From: PLA3 sp964592235
Lineage (GTDB): Bacteria > Planctomycetota > Phycisphaerae > UBA1845 > UTPLA1
Reading direction: 5' to 3'
DNA: 64,000 nucleotides
Assembly: GCA_964592235.1 (NCBI GenBank)
Contig: CAZQCF010000011.1
Location: 35,870-99,869, forward strand
The notes under the pieces were generated by a model. It worked only from the letters and a program-made list of their open reading frames with translations. It did no database searches and was not told the origin of the DNA. The translations under genes and the position numbers were made by a program. The stretch's first letter is position 1. The number at the start of each line of letters is the position of its first letter. Shown here piece by piece: positions 8,315 through 17,078 of the stretch.

Positions 8315-9139
8315 TTAGCCCGATTCCACTACGGAGCGAATCTTTCGGCAGGTTGAAAGGAGCCCTTCGACCTGATCCAGCGGGAAGACGGTGGCCGAAT
8401 CGGACTTTGCCGCGTCCGGATTGTCGTGGACCTCAATGAACAGGGCGTCGCAACCCGCCGCGACCGCCGCCCGCGCCAGCAAGGGAACGTATTGCCGCAG
8501 CCCGCCGGATTGCGTTCCCTGCCCGCCGGGAATCTGGCAACTGTGCGTCGCGTCGAACACCACCGGGGCGAAGGCGCGCATCACTGGCAGCGCCGTGAAA
8601 TCGTTCACCAGCCGGCCGTAGCCGAAGAACGAGCCGCGATCGGTCAGCAGCACCTTCTGATTGCCGGCACTGGTGACCTTTCGCACCGCCTGAACCATCT
8701 GTTCGGGCGCCATGAACTGGCCCTTCTTGATGTTCACGGGTTTGCCGGTTCGTGCGGCGGCGACGAGGAGATCCGTCTGGCGACAGAGGAACGCGGGGAT
8801 CTGCAGGATGTCGCAGACTTCGGCGGCAGGCGCGGCCTGCTGCTCGACGTGAATGTCGGTCAACACCGGAACGCCGACGCGTCGCTTCACTTCCGCCAGC
8901 GTGGCCAGTCCGGATTCCAGTCCCGGCCCGCGAAATCCGTCGGCGCTGGTGCGGTTGGCCTTGTCGAAGCTGCACTTGAAGACATACGGCAGGCCCAGAG
9001 TTTTACAAATGTCTGCCATTCGGCGGGCGACCATCAGGCAGTGTTCGGTGGACTCAATGATGCACGGTCCGGCGATGACAGCGAGCGGGCGCCCAGCGCC
9101 AATCGTGAATGGACCGATGTCTACGCTTTCGATTCCCAT
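8315..9139 (-). CDS. kdsA: 3-deoxy-8-phosphooctulonate synthase (Kdo-8-P synthase)
   Basis: 274 residues, the usual length. Condenses phosphoenolpyruvate with arabinose 5-phosphate to Kdo 8-phosphate for LPS inner core. Signature segments are AVIAGPCIIES (12-22 or so), KCSFDKANR, GVPVLTDIHV, FLCRQTDLL, NIKKGQFMAP, LTDRGSFFGYG and DATHSCQIPGG. The metal-site position before 'CIIES' is Cys in the metal-dependent class; here AGPCIIES supports a metalloenzyme but the distinction needs alignment. The start at 9139 removes 18 upstream residues that lack similarity and places the ATG after a GAGG motif; a promoter lies at 9165-9193. Presence implies Kdo-containing outer-membrane lipid. Confidence 0.95.
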   Translation of the reverse strand: MGIESVDIGPFTIGAGRPLAVIAGPCIIESTEHCLMVARRMADICKTLGLPYVFKCSFDKANRTSADGFRGPGLESGLATLAEVKRRVGVPVLTDIHVEQQAAPAAEVCDILQIPAFLCRQTDLLVAAARTGKPVNIKKGQFMAPEQMVQAVRKVTSAGNQKVLLTDRGSFFGYGRLVNDFTALPVMRAFAPVVFDATHSCQIPGGQGTQSGGLRQYVPLLARAAVAAGCDALFIEVHDNPDAAKSDSATVFPLDQVEGLLSTCRKIRSVVESG

Positions 9140-9164
9140 GCCCGCGCCTCGTGATGCGAACGCC

Positions 9165-9193
9165 ATTCTAGCCGCCGCGCGCCTGCCTCGCAA
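9165..9193 (-). promoter_or_regulatory. sigma-70-like promoter of kdsA
   Basis: On the minus strand TTGCGA (9188-9193), a 17-base spacer and TAGAAT (9165-9170) precede the kdsA ATG by about 25 bases. This would let kdsA be transcribed independently of the histidine phosphatase gene upstream. Confidence 0.5.
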
Positions 9194-9217
9194 AAAGCCC
9201 CCAGGAGGCGTGTCGCG

Positions 9218-9976
9218 TTACCAGTAGCTCGACGTGCGGCGGGGCTTCACCGTTCCGTCGGCCTTGAAGTTCGAGCTGGTCGGCGAGAGCAGGTCGTGCG
9301 AGGCAGGGGCCGGCCCTGTGCTCTGGAGGTGCGAAATGTCGTTAAGGCAGATCAGGCTTCGGACGCCCGCAACGCCGCGCTCGGGCGGTGGCTCATGGCG
9401 CAGCGCCGTCAGCGCCGCGTTTTCGATCACGAATCGAAAAGACGGCCCGGAGGTATCGGTGAGCCAGGCCTCAATCAACCGCGCGATCGGGCTGCCGTGG
9501 CTGATAACGACCACGGTGTCGTCGGGACCGGTCCATCGCGCTTTCAGGAAGTCCGCCATCGCTCGAGTTCGCGTCAGCATCGCCTCGCGCGATTCGTCCA
9601 CGGCGGGCCAGTTCATCGCGCCAGGGAAATCCGGACAGGGCTTCGCGAACGGGAATCGCGCGATGATGTCCGCGATGCCGCCCAGGCCGGTGTCAACCTG
9701 CGAGCCGGCGGGAACATGGTGATATTCCCATAGCTCCGGGCGAATGAAGACAGGCACGTTCGAACGGCCATCGATCAGCGCCGCGGCGGTCTGCATGCAG
9801 CGGTCAAACGGACTCGTGTAAATGGCGGAAATCGCCGCGGGTTTCAGGCGTCGGGCAACGGCGGCGGCCTGGCGAAGGCCGCGCGGCGTCAGCGCGCTGT
9901 TCAGCCTCGCGGCCGGATCAACGTTGAACTGCGATTCGGCATGTCGGATCACGTATGCAAGCACAAGAGGCTCCAT
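9218..9976 (-). CDS. histidine phosphatase family protein
   Basis: 252 residues. The catalytic RHAES motif is at residues 11-15, followed by LTPRGLRQA, YTSPFDRCMQTA (second Arg), an acid region WEYHH and the second catalytic His in VVVISHGSPI. These define the phosphoglycerate mutase-like phosphohistidine superfamily. The C-terminal 60 residues (ICLNDISHLQ...) extend past the core. Substrate cannot be told from sequence. The 5' end is 150 bases from the divergent SH3-protein gene. Confidence 0.85.
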   Translation of the reverse strand: MEPLVLAYVIRHAESQFNVDPAARLNSALTPRGLRQAAAVARRLKPAAISAIYTSPFDRCMQTAAALIDGRSNVPVFIRPELWEYHHVPAGSQVDTGLGGIADIIARFPFAKPCPDFPGAMNWPAVDESREAMLTRTRAMADFLKARWTGPDDTVVVISHGSPIARLIEAWLTDTSGPSFRFVIENAALTALRHEPPPERGVAGVRSLICLNDISHLQSTGPAPASHDLLSPTSSNFKADGTVKPRRTSSYW

Positions 9977-10026
9977 CGAAACAAGTCACAGGCCGCCGCC
10001 TGGCGGTTGAGGCGACGCGGCTGCGA

Positions 10027-10055
10027 TTGACTTTTCCCGCATTTGGTCGTATTTT
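10027..10055 (+). promoter_or_regulatory. sigma-70-like promoter of the SH3 protein gene
   Basis: TTGACT (10027-10032), 17-base spacer, TATTTT (10050-10055). Predicted start of transcription near 10062 leaves a leader of about 64 bases with GGGAGGA before the ATG at 10126. Confidence 0.6.
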
Positions 10056-10125
10056 TCAAGGCGTGCTAGGTCGAAGGATCGCGCGCAGCACATTCGACGC
10101 GCGGGGCTTGCAGGGAGGATTTGTC

Positions 10126-11796
10126 ATGCGCAAGGCGTCCATCGCATATTCACTTCTGTTGGTGTTGGGCATTGCCGTCTCGGCACGCGGGCAGAACGCG
10201 CCCGCCGGGAGTCCGCCGCCGTTCCCGTGGGAGGGTGAAGTCACCGCCTCCAACGTATATGTGCGCAGCGGCGCGGGCAGCAACTGGTACCCGACGACCA
10301 AGCTGAACAACGGCGACCGCGTTGTCGTGCTAGGGGAGAAGTTCGGCTGGTATCAGGTCGCGCCGGTTCCCGGCAGCTTCAGCTACGTCGATGCCGCGAT
10401 GGTCGATCGGGCGGCCGGAGCGAAGAAGGGCACGATTAAACAGGATAAAGTCTATATTCGCGCGGGAAGTTCGCTCGAGTCTCGCAAAAACGCGACCCAG
10501 GTCGTGCTGAACAAGGGCGACACGGTCGAGATTCAGGGCGAGGCCGACGGGTTTCTGAAGATCGCGCCGCCGTCGGGGGCCATGCTGTACATCTCCAAGC
10601 AGTACGTTCGTCCGGTGGATGCGCGGCTGCGCAGCGGCATGGTGGAAAAGCATTTGAGCAACCAGCCGCGAAGCTTGCCCCCGGAAAACAAGCCGGCGGA
10701 CATTCCGCCCAGTCCGATGCAGCCGGGGAACGCGGTCGCCGGCGGCGAGGGCGGCAAACCCGTCCCGCCGCAACCAGGAACGAATCAGCCGGCAGATGAG
10801 CAGCCGATCAAGACCGCGGAGGCGACGCCAACCGGCGCGGGCGCGACCGAAGGAATCAAGGTCCCGATGACCGAAGGCGGCGATGAGGTCGCGACGAGCC
10901 AGCCGGGTGAGGTCGCGAGTGACACGAAACTGGCAGCGAACTCGGCTGCCGACGGGGCCGCGATGGATCCGGACGCCGCCGCCGGCAAGGCCAAGTCCGA
11001 CGCGAAGACCGACAAGAAAACCGCCTCCGCCGCGAAGGCGTCGCCGAAGAAAGCCGACGTTCCGGCCGGCCAGCCGCGCAAGACGCCCGACCGTTACAAG
11101 GCGATGTTGACGGTGCTGGAAAGCGAACTGGTGGCGATGCTGGCCAAGCCGCTGGAGCAGCAGGACTCCGAGGGATTGCGCAAGAAGTACGAGGAGATCG
11201 CCAACCAGACCGAGGAATACGTCCCCGCCGAAGTGGCGAAGATTCGTGTGCGGCAGCTGCGCGATCGCGCGACGCTCAAACTGGCCCGCAAGGATTTGAA
11301 TTCCGATGCGGAAGAGATTGCCGCCTATCGCGCCAACATGGACCAGGAGCGGATGAAAATCCTGCGCCGCAAGGTCTCCAAGGCGATGGAGCGCTTCGAG
11401 TTGGAAGGCGAACTGTGGCGGAGCCACGCCTTCTCGCCGGAAAGCCGTCGCTTCCGGCTCGTCGATCCGACCAGTAAGGCGACCATAGCGTATGTGGACA
11501 TCCCCGTTGGCGTCGATCCGAACCCCGACCACCTGATCGGCCGGCTGGTCGGCATCAACACGCGAACGCAGAAATTCAGCCCGTCGGCTCGCGTTCCCAT
11601 CGCCGAAGCGCGCGAGGTCATTGATCTCTCGATCCGCAAGATGCCGCCCGCGGATGAATTAGGTGAGCTTCCTCCGGTAGGCGCCAGCCCGAATAATCCG
11701 GCCGGTGCCGGCAATCCCTTGTCTGCCGGCAATAAGGCGCGGCCCGCCAGTGAGCCTTCCGCGTCGGCGATCGAGACGACCGACCAGTTGCCCTGA
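10126..11796 (+). CDS. secreted protein with two bacterial SH3 domains
   Basis: 556 residues. An N-terminal signal peptide (about 1-22, cleavage near SARGQ) precedes two SH3b units: about 37-90 (NVYVRSGAGSNWYPTTKL, a typical 'n.NvRsGps' start) and about 100-160 (KVYIRAGSSLESRKNATQV). Residues about 170-310 are Pro/Ala/Gly/Lys-rich linker. Residues about 315-420 are highly charged and helical (likely coiled coil), followed by a small conserved C-terminal beta domain with ATIAYVDIPVGVDPNPDHLIG. SH3b units usually bind peptidoglycan peptides or other envelope ligands. The start is fixed by GGGAGGA eight bases upstream and by the promoter at 10027; the frame is open further upstream but overlaps the divergent gene. 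Confidence 0.8.
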   Translation: MRKASIAYSLLLVLGIAVSARGQNAPAGSPPPFPWEGEVTASNVYVRSGAGSNWYPTTKLNNGDRVVVLGEKFGWYQVAPVPGSFSYVDAAMVDRAAGAKKGTIKQDKVYIRAGSSLESRKNATQVVLNKGDTVEIQGEADGFLKIAPPSGAMLYISKQYVRPVDARLRSGMVEKHLSNQPRSLPPENKPADIPPSPMQPGNAVAGGEGGKPVPPQPGTNQPADEQPIKTAEATPTGAGATEGIKVPMTEGGDEVATSQPGEVASDTKLAANSAADGAAMDPDAAAGKAKSDAKTDKKTASAAKASPKKADVPAGQPRKTPDRYKAMLTVLESELVAMLAKPLEQQDSEGLRKKYEEIANQTEEYVPAEVAKIRVRQLRDRATLKLARKDLNSDAEEIAAYRANMDQERMKILRRKVSKAMERFELEGELWRSHAFSPESRRFRLVDPTSKATIAYVDIPVGVDPNPDHLIGRLVGINTRTQKFSPSARVPIAEAREVIDLSIRKMPPADELGELPPVGASPNNPAGAGNPLSAGNKARPASEPSASAIETTDQLP

Positions 11797-11873
11797 CCTG
11801 TCGGCCCCGGGTGGGGCCAACCGCCAAGCCGCGGTCCTTGGAGCGCCGAGTCTGGGCCAGGCGGTGAATTCCT

Positions 11874-12482
11874 TTGGTATATTACTACGTCATCGGGAGT
11901 GATGGTCAGCGTTACGGTCCGGCCGACGTGGATGCCCTCGTCCATTGGGCGCGCGAAGGCCGCCTGATCCCCGAGACGATCCTTGTCGAATCCGGCACGG
12001 AGGTGCAGCGCCGTGCGGATACAATTGTCGCACTGGCGGCCGTCTTCTCGGCGTTCGATGCCCAGCGGGTGGCGCTGGAGCGCGGCGAAGCGCCGACGTT
12101 GCCCGCCCACGGCGCGCGGCGTGCCGAACGCTCCGCACAATCCTTCGGCAACGAAGGAGACGACGTGCGCCGGGCGCCTCCTGTATCGCCCGGCTTCGGT
12201 TTGCTGCCGCTGGAGCGGGAGCTGCCCGCGGTCGGGCTGAAGAGCCGCGTGGTGGCGGGCCTTCTGGGGATCTTCCTCGGTTGGCTGGGGATTCACCGTT
12301 TCTATCTGGGTTATACGGGCATCGGCCTGCTGATGCTGTTGATTACGGTGGCCGGCGGCGCGGCGACGTTTGTCTGCATGCCAGGCTCGGGCTGCGGCTT
12401 CGTCGCGCTCTGGGGGTTTATTGAGGGCGTGCTCTGCCTCTGTGGCTCGATGCGCGATGCCCAGGGCCGCGAGTTGGCATAG
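11874..12482 (+). CDS. GYF_2 plus TM2 domain membrane protein
   Basis: 202 residues. Residues 2-50 (YYYVIGSDGQRYGPADVDAL) form a bacterial GYF_2-type domain, a putative peptide-binding module. After an Arg/Ala-rich linker, residues about 124-190 form a TM2 domain: two membrane helices joined by GWLGIHRFYLGYTGIG, the signature. Such GYF-TM2 proteins are common in planctomycetes and of unknown role. Start is a TTG at 11874; no better ATG or GTG lies in frame nearby, and homologues of this type start just before the YY motif. Confidence 0.8.
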   Translation: MVYYYVIGSDGQRYGPADVDALVHWAREGRLIPETILVESGTEVQRRADTIVALAAVFSAFDAQRVALERGEAPTLPAHGARRAERSAQSFGNEGDDVRRAPPVSPGFGLLPLERELPAVGLKSRVVAGLLGIFLGWLGIHRFYLGYTGIGLLMLLITVAGGAATFVCMPGSGCGFVALWGFIEGVLCLCGSMRDAQGRELA

Positions 12483-12503
12483 ACCAGATGGTCCACCGGA
12501 ACA

Positions 12504-13226
12504 TTACGGCGCGCCGAACCCGCCAGATGTTTCCAGCGCGGCGATGGCCTCGGGCACCACGTCCACCCATTCACCCGTGTAATCCACGCTGATCTGCGCT
12601 GTGAACGCAAGGTTGTTCTGATTCTGCCCGCTCAACACCACGAAGAGCGTGCGCGCGACTTCGCCCTCAGTGGTCATCGCATCAGGATCGAACGCTCCGG
12701 TAATGGTCGAGGCCGATAGAAGGGCTCCAGCGCCCTGGTCCTGATTGCCGTTGTTCGTTGCGCCGCCCGCCAGATCACCCAGGAAGAAATACTCGTAATC
12801 GCTATTGATGGCGCCCAGGCCGGTCTTGCTCGTGTCGGCCGGGTTGGTGAGCCGCATGCGCGCGTATTGCGGGAACGTCACGACGACTTCATCGGGAAAG
12901 GCCTCATCCAGGGAGGCATTGAGATCGGCAAGTCCGGCGTTCCATTGATTGACCAGTGGTGCGAATTCAGGCGGAAAATCGTCCGGGTCGAGCGGGTCAA
13001 GCTCCCCGGTGGTGGAATCAGTCTGGGTTTCTCCGCCGCCGTTGGCGCTCCAGGTGAACGTGATTCGAATGTCGCCGCGCTGAAGTGCCCAAAGGCCCTC
13101 GAGGTCAGACCCCGGCAGCGGTCCGCTCGCGGGGAACGACAGGTTGCAACTCTGGCCGGACATGCCCATGCAGATTGCGGCACCGAGGACGAGGCCGGCG
13201 GTGATTCGACCGGTTCGGAAACTCAT
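12504..13226 (-). CDS. hypothetical secreted protein
   Basis: 240 residues with an N-terminal signal sequence (about 1-27, ending near MSGQSCNLSF). The Cys at 27 is preceded by GQS rather than a canonical lipobox, so lipidation is doubtful. The mature part is acidic, Asp/Asn/Gly rich (for example LDPLDPDDFPPEF, TNNGNQDQGAGA), consistent with an extracellular beta-rich protein. No family recognised. Convergent with the GYF/TM2 gene (21-base gap). Confidence 0.65.
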   Translation of the reverse strand: MSFRTGRITAGLVLGAAICMGMSGQSCNLSFPASGPLPGSDLEGLWALQRGDIRITFTWSANGGGETQTDSTTGELDPLDPDDFPPEFAPLVNQWNAGLADLNASLDEAFPDEVVVTFPQYARMRLTNPADTSKTGLGAINSDYEYFFLGDLAGGATNNGNQDQGAGALLSASTITGAFDPDAMTTEGEVARTLFVVLSGQNQNNLAFTAQISVDYTGEWVDVVPEAIAALETSGGFGAP

Positions 13227-13328
13227 AGGGGGCGGACTCCGAGGCGAGTGAGGGTTGAGGATGCGGCGAGGATCGACACTGAATTATATCGGCCAGCGGG
13301 ACCGGGGCAACGAAGCAGCGCAAGGCGT

Positions 13329-14786
13329 CTAGCCCGCAGTGCCCGCCAACTCGGGGTGCGGCAGGATTGGCTTGAAAGACCGAGTCGGCGCGTCCGGTTC
13401 GTCGAGTTCGTCAGCGCTGCCGGGCGACGCCAGCAGGGCGGCATGATCGGCATCCGGATCAAAGCTTTGGCGAAGGAATGATTCGTTGGCGGTGTTCTCA
13501 ATGAGGCGACGAATGAGGTATGCCATGCCCGCGACAAAGTCGCCGAACGGGGCATACACGCGCAGCCGCTGGTTCATGTCCACCAAGGCGCGCTTTAGCG
13601 GGTTGCCCATTCCCGTCAGCATCTGAAATTCCACTGTTCGCGGCGGCAGTTCCATCGCGCGCTCAAGGGCCAGGGCGTGTGCGATCGATCGAACGTTGTG
13701 ACTCGCAAAGGCAGGCCGGATCACATCCACGTGATTCAACATCATGCCGGTAATGGCCTCGAAGCTCGTATCCGAAAGGCGCTTCTGGACAAAAACCGGC
13801 GGCCGGTCACCGCGCCGGCGCGCGTCGGCGGTCTCGGAATCCCAATAGGCCCCTTTGACCAGCCGGACCCAGATCGGCGTCCCGCGACGTCTGGCGAAAT
13901 CAACGAGACCCATCAGGTCGCGCCGCGCGTCACGCAGGTAGGCCTGCACGACAATGCCGCAATCCGGCCAGTCTCGAAACTCCGGCTCGGTCAGCACGCG
14001 GCGGAACACCTCGAACGTCATGTCCTTGATGGCGTAATGCTCGGTGTCGATGTTGACGAATGCCCCCCGATTCCGGGCGCGTCGCAAGATCGGCCTCAAT
14101 CGGGCCAGTACGGCTTCAATTCCGGACTCCCCCTGCGATGGGTCCATCGCGTTGACGATGGCGGTCAGTTTGATCGAAAGGTTGACGCGGGGCAGCGTGC
14201 CGAAGGGCGCCCGATCCATACGTGGGTCGCCTTGCCATGTCGGCGCGACGGCACTAAGGCGGTCGATCAGCTCGATGTAGCGCTTCTGAAGCGTCAGCGC
14301 AACGGCGTCGTCGTGCACCGCCTCGCCCAGCACGTCGAGCGTAAAGGCCATGCCCTGGCGCCGAAGCCTGCGAACGCTCTCAATGGCCTGCTCCGCCGTC
14401 GCGCCGCAGATGAACTGCTGCGCCATGGTCAGGCTTCCATGTCGCGCGGCCGCGCCGGCCAGCCCCCGCAAGGGCGACCCCGGCCGGCTCAACATCGCGG
14501 CGAGGAACACGGGAGGCGGGAGCGACGTAACCGGTCGGCTTCCCGTGGTCAGGGCTTGTTCCAGTTGAGCGGCGACTTGCCGTGCGCCGTCGGCCGAGGG
14601 AAGCACAGCGATGAACTCGAAAAGCCGTTGCTTGAGGTCCTCATCGCGCGTCAGCCAGTTCATGCCGAACTGCTGCCAGTACTCGATGGAAGCGATCGAT
14701 GGGGCGCAGGCCTGTGCCCGATGAAAGATCTCTTCCCCGATGCTTCGGGTCGCGGCTTCGATGGACCTGTCGGATCGCATTGCCAT
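13329..14786 (-). CDS. proline dehydrogenase (PutA-type, monofunctional)
   Basis: 485 residues. Oxidises proline to pyrroline-5-carboxylate with FAD and passes electrons to the quinone pool. The FAD/proline barrel motifs are clear: LSIKLTAI, VNIDTEHYAIKD, VVQAYLRDARRDL, WVRLVKGAYWD, EFQMLTGMG, RVYAPFGD and the substrate-contacting helix YLIRRLIENTANESF with its Arg pair. The N-terminal 110 residues resemble the PutA arm region, but the P5C dehydrogenase half is absent and no adjacent gene supplies it. An aldehyde dehydrogenase at 46441 is unlinked and of a different subfamily. FAD-dependent barrel length is normal. Confidence 0.9.
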   Translation of the reverse strand: MAMRSDRSIEAATRSIGEEIFHRAQACAPSIASIEYWQQFGMNWLTRDEDLKQRLFEFIAVLPSADGARQVAAQLEQALTTGSRPVTSLPPPVFLAAMLSRPGSPLRGLAGAAARHGSLTMAQQFICGATAEQAIESVRRLRRQGMAFTLDVLGEAVHDDAVALTLQKRYIELIDRLSAVAPTWQGDPRMDRAPFGTLPRVNLSIKLTAIVNAMDPSQGESGIEAVLARLRPILRRARNRGAFVNIDTEHYAIKDMTFEVFRRVLTEPEFRDWPDCGIVVQAYLRDARRDLMGLVDFARRRGTPIWVRLVKGAYWDSETADARRRGDRPPVFVQKRLSDTSFEAITGMMLNHVDVIRPAFASHNVRSIAHALALERAMELPPRTVEFQMLTGMGNPLKRALVDMNQRLRVYAPFGDFVAGMAYLIRRLIENTANESFLRQSFDPDADHAALLASPGSADELDEPDAPTRSFKPILPHPELAGTAG

Positions 14787-14884
14787 ACGGACTTGTCGCC
14801 CCCGCCACAGCGCGGAAGTCTAGCTCCGGGAGCAGGTCGTAGCAATGTTGCCGGGCGTGGATTGGACGCGTTAGACTGCTCCCG

Positions 14885-15646
14885 ATGAAACAGCCCTTGT
14901 TGCACGAATGGTCGGGGATCGGTCTGGTTGCACTGTACCTGCTCCTGATGACCTCGCCCGGTTGCGAGGACAAGCGCCGGCACCAGGCGACCCAGTACGT
15001 GACGTTCAGCGCGTCGCAGCCGGCGCTGGCGGCTGACGCGCCCCCGCTGGAGGTTGCGCGCGCGGCGCTGGCGTGCATGGTGCAGGCGCAGCGCGCTCGG
15101 CGCGACGGTCTCGGGTCGGAAGATCGCCTGAAGTCCTACGAGGAGGCGATCGGTCGCCTGCTGGTCCTGGCGTCGCGTGATGAGATTCACAAGTCAATCA
15201 TCAACAGCAAGGCGTATCCGGCTGACATCAAGGAAGAAACGGCGACGACGCTGATCGTCGAATCCTGGCTTTCCACGGTGGCGCACTACGTGGATGGGAT
15301 CGACCTGCAGTCGGTACGGCCTAAGTCTACCCAGTCTCCCAACTCGACGACGATCACCGTGCGGGCCGTCAATCCTCGCGATGCGGAATTGCTCAAGGCG
15401 GTGCGGCAGCGTGTCTCGCCCGCGGAGGGGCCGGACGGGGACAAACGACTCCGCGAGGCAGCGCTGAAGGAAGGCCTCAATCTCCCCATCGAGACGGATA
15501 TCGAGATTCGGTTAACCCGTCGAAAGGATGGTTGGCGCGTTTCGGACTTGAAGCTTGCCGTGCCCTTGCAACTGACAACGGCTCCGACCCAGCCAGCCGT
15601 CGCCATCACGTCCTCGGCCCCCGTCGATGCGCCGAACGCCCCCTAA
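14885..15646 (+). CDS. hypothetical lipoprotein
   Basis: 253 residues. Residues 13-27 are hydrophobic and end in TSPGC, an acceptable lipobox with Cys27, so the protein is probably lipid anchored. The rest is soluble, with alternating helices (about 45-130) and a beta-rich part (about 140-230). Family not recognised. It diverges from the proline dehydrogenase gene with 98 bases between. Confidence 0.65.
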   Translation: MKQPLLHEWSGIGLVALYLLLMTSPGCEDKRRHQATQYVTFSASQPALAADAPPLEVARAALACMVQAQRARRDGLGSEDRLKSYEEAIGRLLVLASRDEIHKSIINSKAYPADIKEETATTLIVESWLSTVAHYVDGIDLQSVRPKSTQSPNSTTITVRAVNPRDAELLKAVRQRVSPAEGPDGDKRLREAALKEGLNLPIETDIEIRLTRRKDGWRVSDLKLAVPLQLTTAPTQPAVAITSSAPVDAPNAP

Positions 15647-15846
15647 AATCCTGTGGGTGTGAGTGCGTTTCGCCGGGAACTGTCCCGGTATGTCGCAATT
15701 CCTGCCTATTCGGATGCAGATTCGGCATGGGGGCTAAAGATTTTTTGGGTCTCGCGCCGATTCTCTATATTGCCCAGATTACCAAGAATCGCCAAGCTAA
15801 CATTTCCTGGTAATCGATTTGGGCCATACACGGGAGCGCGATTCAG

Positions 15847-16749
15847 ATGAGCGATACGACTTCAGGATTCAGCGAGAACCGGATGGCGAGTGAGGGTCGA
15901 CGTGCGGAGGTAGGGATTCTCCCGCAACTCCCGCGCACGATGATGAACGCGCAAAAACTGCGCCTTCAGCAAGCCGAAGCGAGCCCCCGCATCGAACCCG
16001 CCCCGGCGCGGCCGACTCGAAGCTCCAACCTCACGCTCAACGATTATCTTAATCCGCTGCTTCGTGGTCATCGTGCCGCATGTCGGCAGTTGATCACCAG
16101 TGCCCTTGAAATGGGCACCGAGCCGCGAACGCTGTATCGCGAGATCATCTGGCCGGCCATGGAACATGTGGACCGGCTCTATCGGGATGACCGGATCAAC
16201 CTCGCCGCGGAACACATGGCGACACGAATCAATCGAACCGTTGCCGATCACCTGCAAGCGCGATTAGAACGCCAGCCCGCCAACAACAAGAAGGTGCTGG
16301 TTACCAGTGCGGCCGGGGAGGCGGAAGAGTTCAGTGCACAGATGTGCGCGGACCTCTTTGAGGCCGACGGATGGGAGACGTTTCTGGTGGGCGGCGGTGT
16401 GCCGCATGATGAGATTCTTGCGCTGGTCGGGCAGATTCGGCCGGACCTGCTGATTATCGTGGGCAGCAAGCCGAGCGATGCCCCGCTGGTCCGCCTGATG
16501 GTGGACGAGATTCGTCAGATTAATGCATGCCCGCACATGAACATCATGGTTTCCGGCGGGGTTTTCAACCGTGCCGGCGGTCTTTGGAAGGAAGTGAAGG
16601 CCGATTTGTTCGCCGAGACGGCGATCCAGGCCGTCGAATCTGCCAACCAGATGCAGCCTCGAGTAAGCGAGGTCCGTTCGCTGGTCGGCCCCAAGAAGCG
16701 CCGCCGCCGCCGCAAGCCGCCGCTCCTTGAGCAGGAGCTGGTACACTGA
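15847..16749 (+). CDS. B12-binding-fold protein lacking the cobalt-ligand His
   Basis: 300 residues. Residues about 62-142 match the helical B12-binding cap (AMEHVDRLYRDDRINLAAEHMATRINRT), and about 148-270 form the Rossmann-like B12-binding domain, with VSGG and a DLFAETAIQAVE end typical of the family. The expected (E/D)xHxxG loop reads GEAEEFS (157-163): the base-off His is replaced by Glu. The tail has a strongly basic run KKRRRRRK. It may therefore bind a B12 form without His ligation, or another ligand, or none. The N-terminal 60 residues are probably disordered. GGGAG lies before the ATG. Often such proteins are light or B12 sensors or methyl carriers; no methyltransferase is adjacent. 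Confidence 0.75.
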   Translation: MSDTTSGFSENRMASEGRRAEVGILPQLPRTMMNAQKLRLQQAEASPRIEPAPARPTRSSNLTLNDYLNPLLRGHRAACRQLITSALEMGTEPRTLYREIIWPAMEHVDRLYRDDRINLAAEHMATRINRTVADHLQARLERQPANNKKVLVTSAAGEAEEFSAQMCADLFEADGWETFLVGGGVPHDEILALVGQIRPDLLIIVGSKPSDAPLVRLMVDEIRQINACPHMNIMVSGGVFNRAGGLWKEVKADLFAETAIQAVESANQMQPRVSEVRSLVGPKKRRRRRKPPLLEQELVH

Positions 16750-17078
16750 AACCGGCAGGTGTTCACGTCGGCGGAATACATCGGCCGATATAAGCGATGC
16801 AAGGCCGTCGAGGCAGAAGGATCTGCAAGCCGCGGCCGCTTGATGTTGAGCAGTCGCCTGGGCCACGGTCGGCCCCGGTCGGCTGGGAAGAGCCGTCCCG
16901 ATCTCGGCTCTGCTGTCAAGCCGGCTTAGCGACTGGCGGCCGATCTCTTTTCTACCGGTGCGTGCTCCGGTGGAGTTCCCCGAGAGAAGTCAACCTGGCT
17001 CGCGCGGTTGTGCGCTTCGCGCGGCTGCTCGTAGCATTGGGCGGTCGGCAGCCATGCCCGCCGATTGAGGGTCGCATC
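16750..17078. other. intergenic region upstream of the zinc dehydrogenase
   Basis: About 330 bases. An open frame continuous with the dehydrogenase runs through it from 16797, but its 94 residues are Arg-rich and lack family similarity, so I treat it as non-coding. Several short GC palindromes (for example ATCGGCCGAT) occur. No riboswitch consensus, tRNA or small gene recognised. Confidence 0.4.

Noticed and set aside
15647..15846. Possible cobalamin riboswitch before the B12-binding-fold gene
   Set aside because: I could not find the conserved B12-box; only a weak promoter-like TATATT at 15766-15771 is visible.
16797..17078. 94-residue N-terminal extension of the zinc dehydrogenase
   Set aside because: Arg-rich without family similarity; the GTG at 17079 has a ribosome site and matches the family start.
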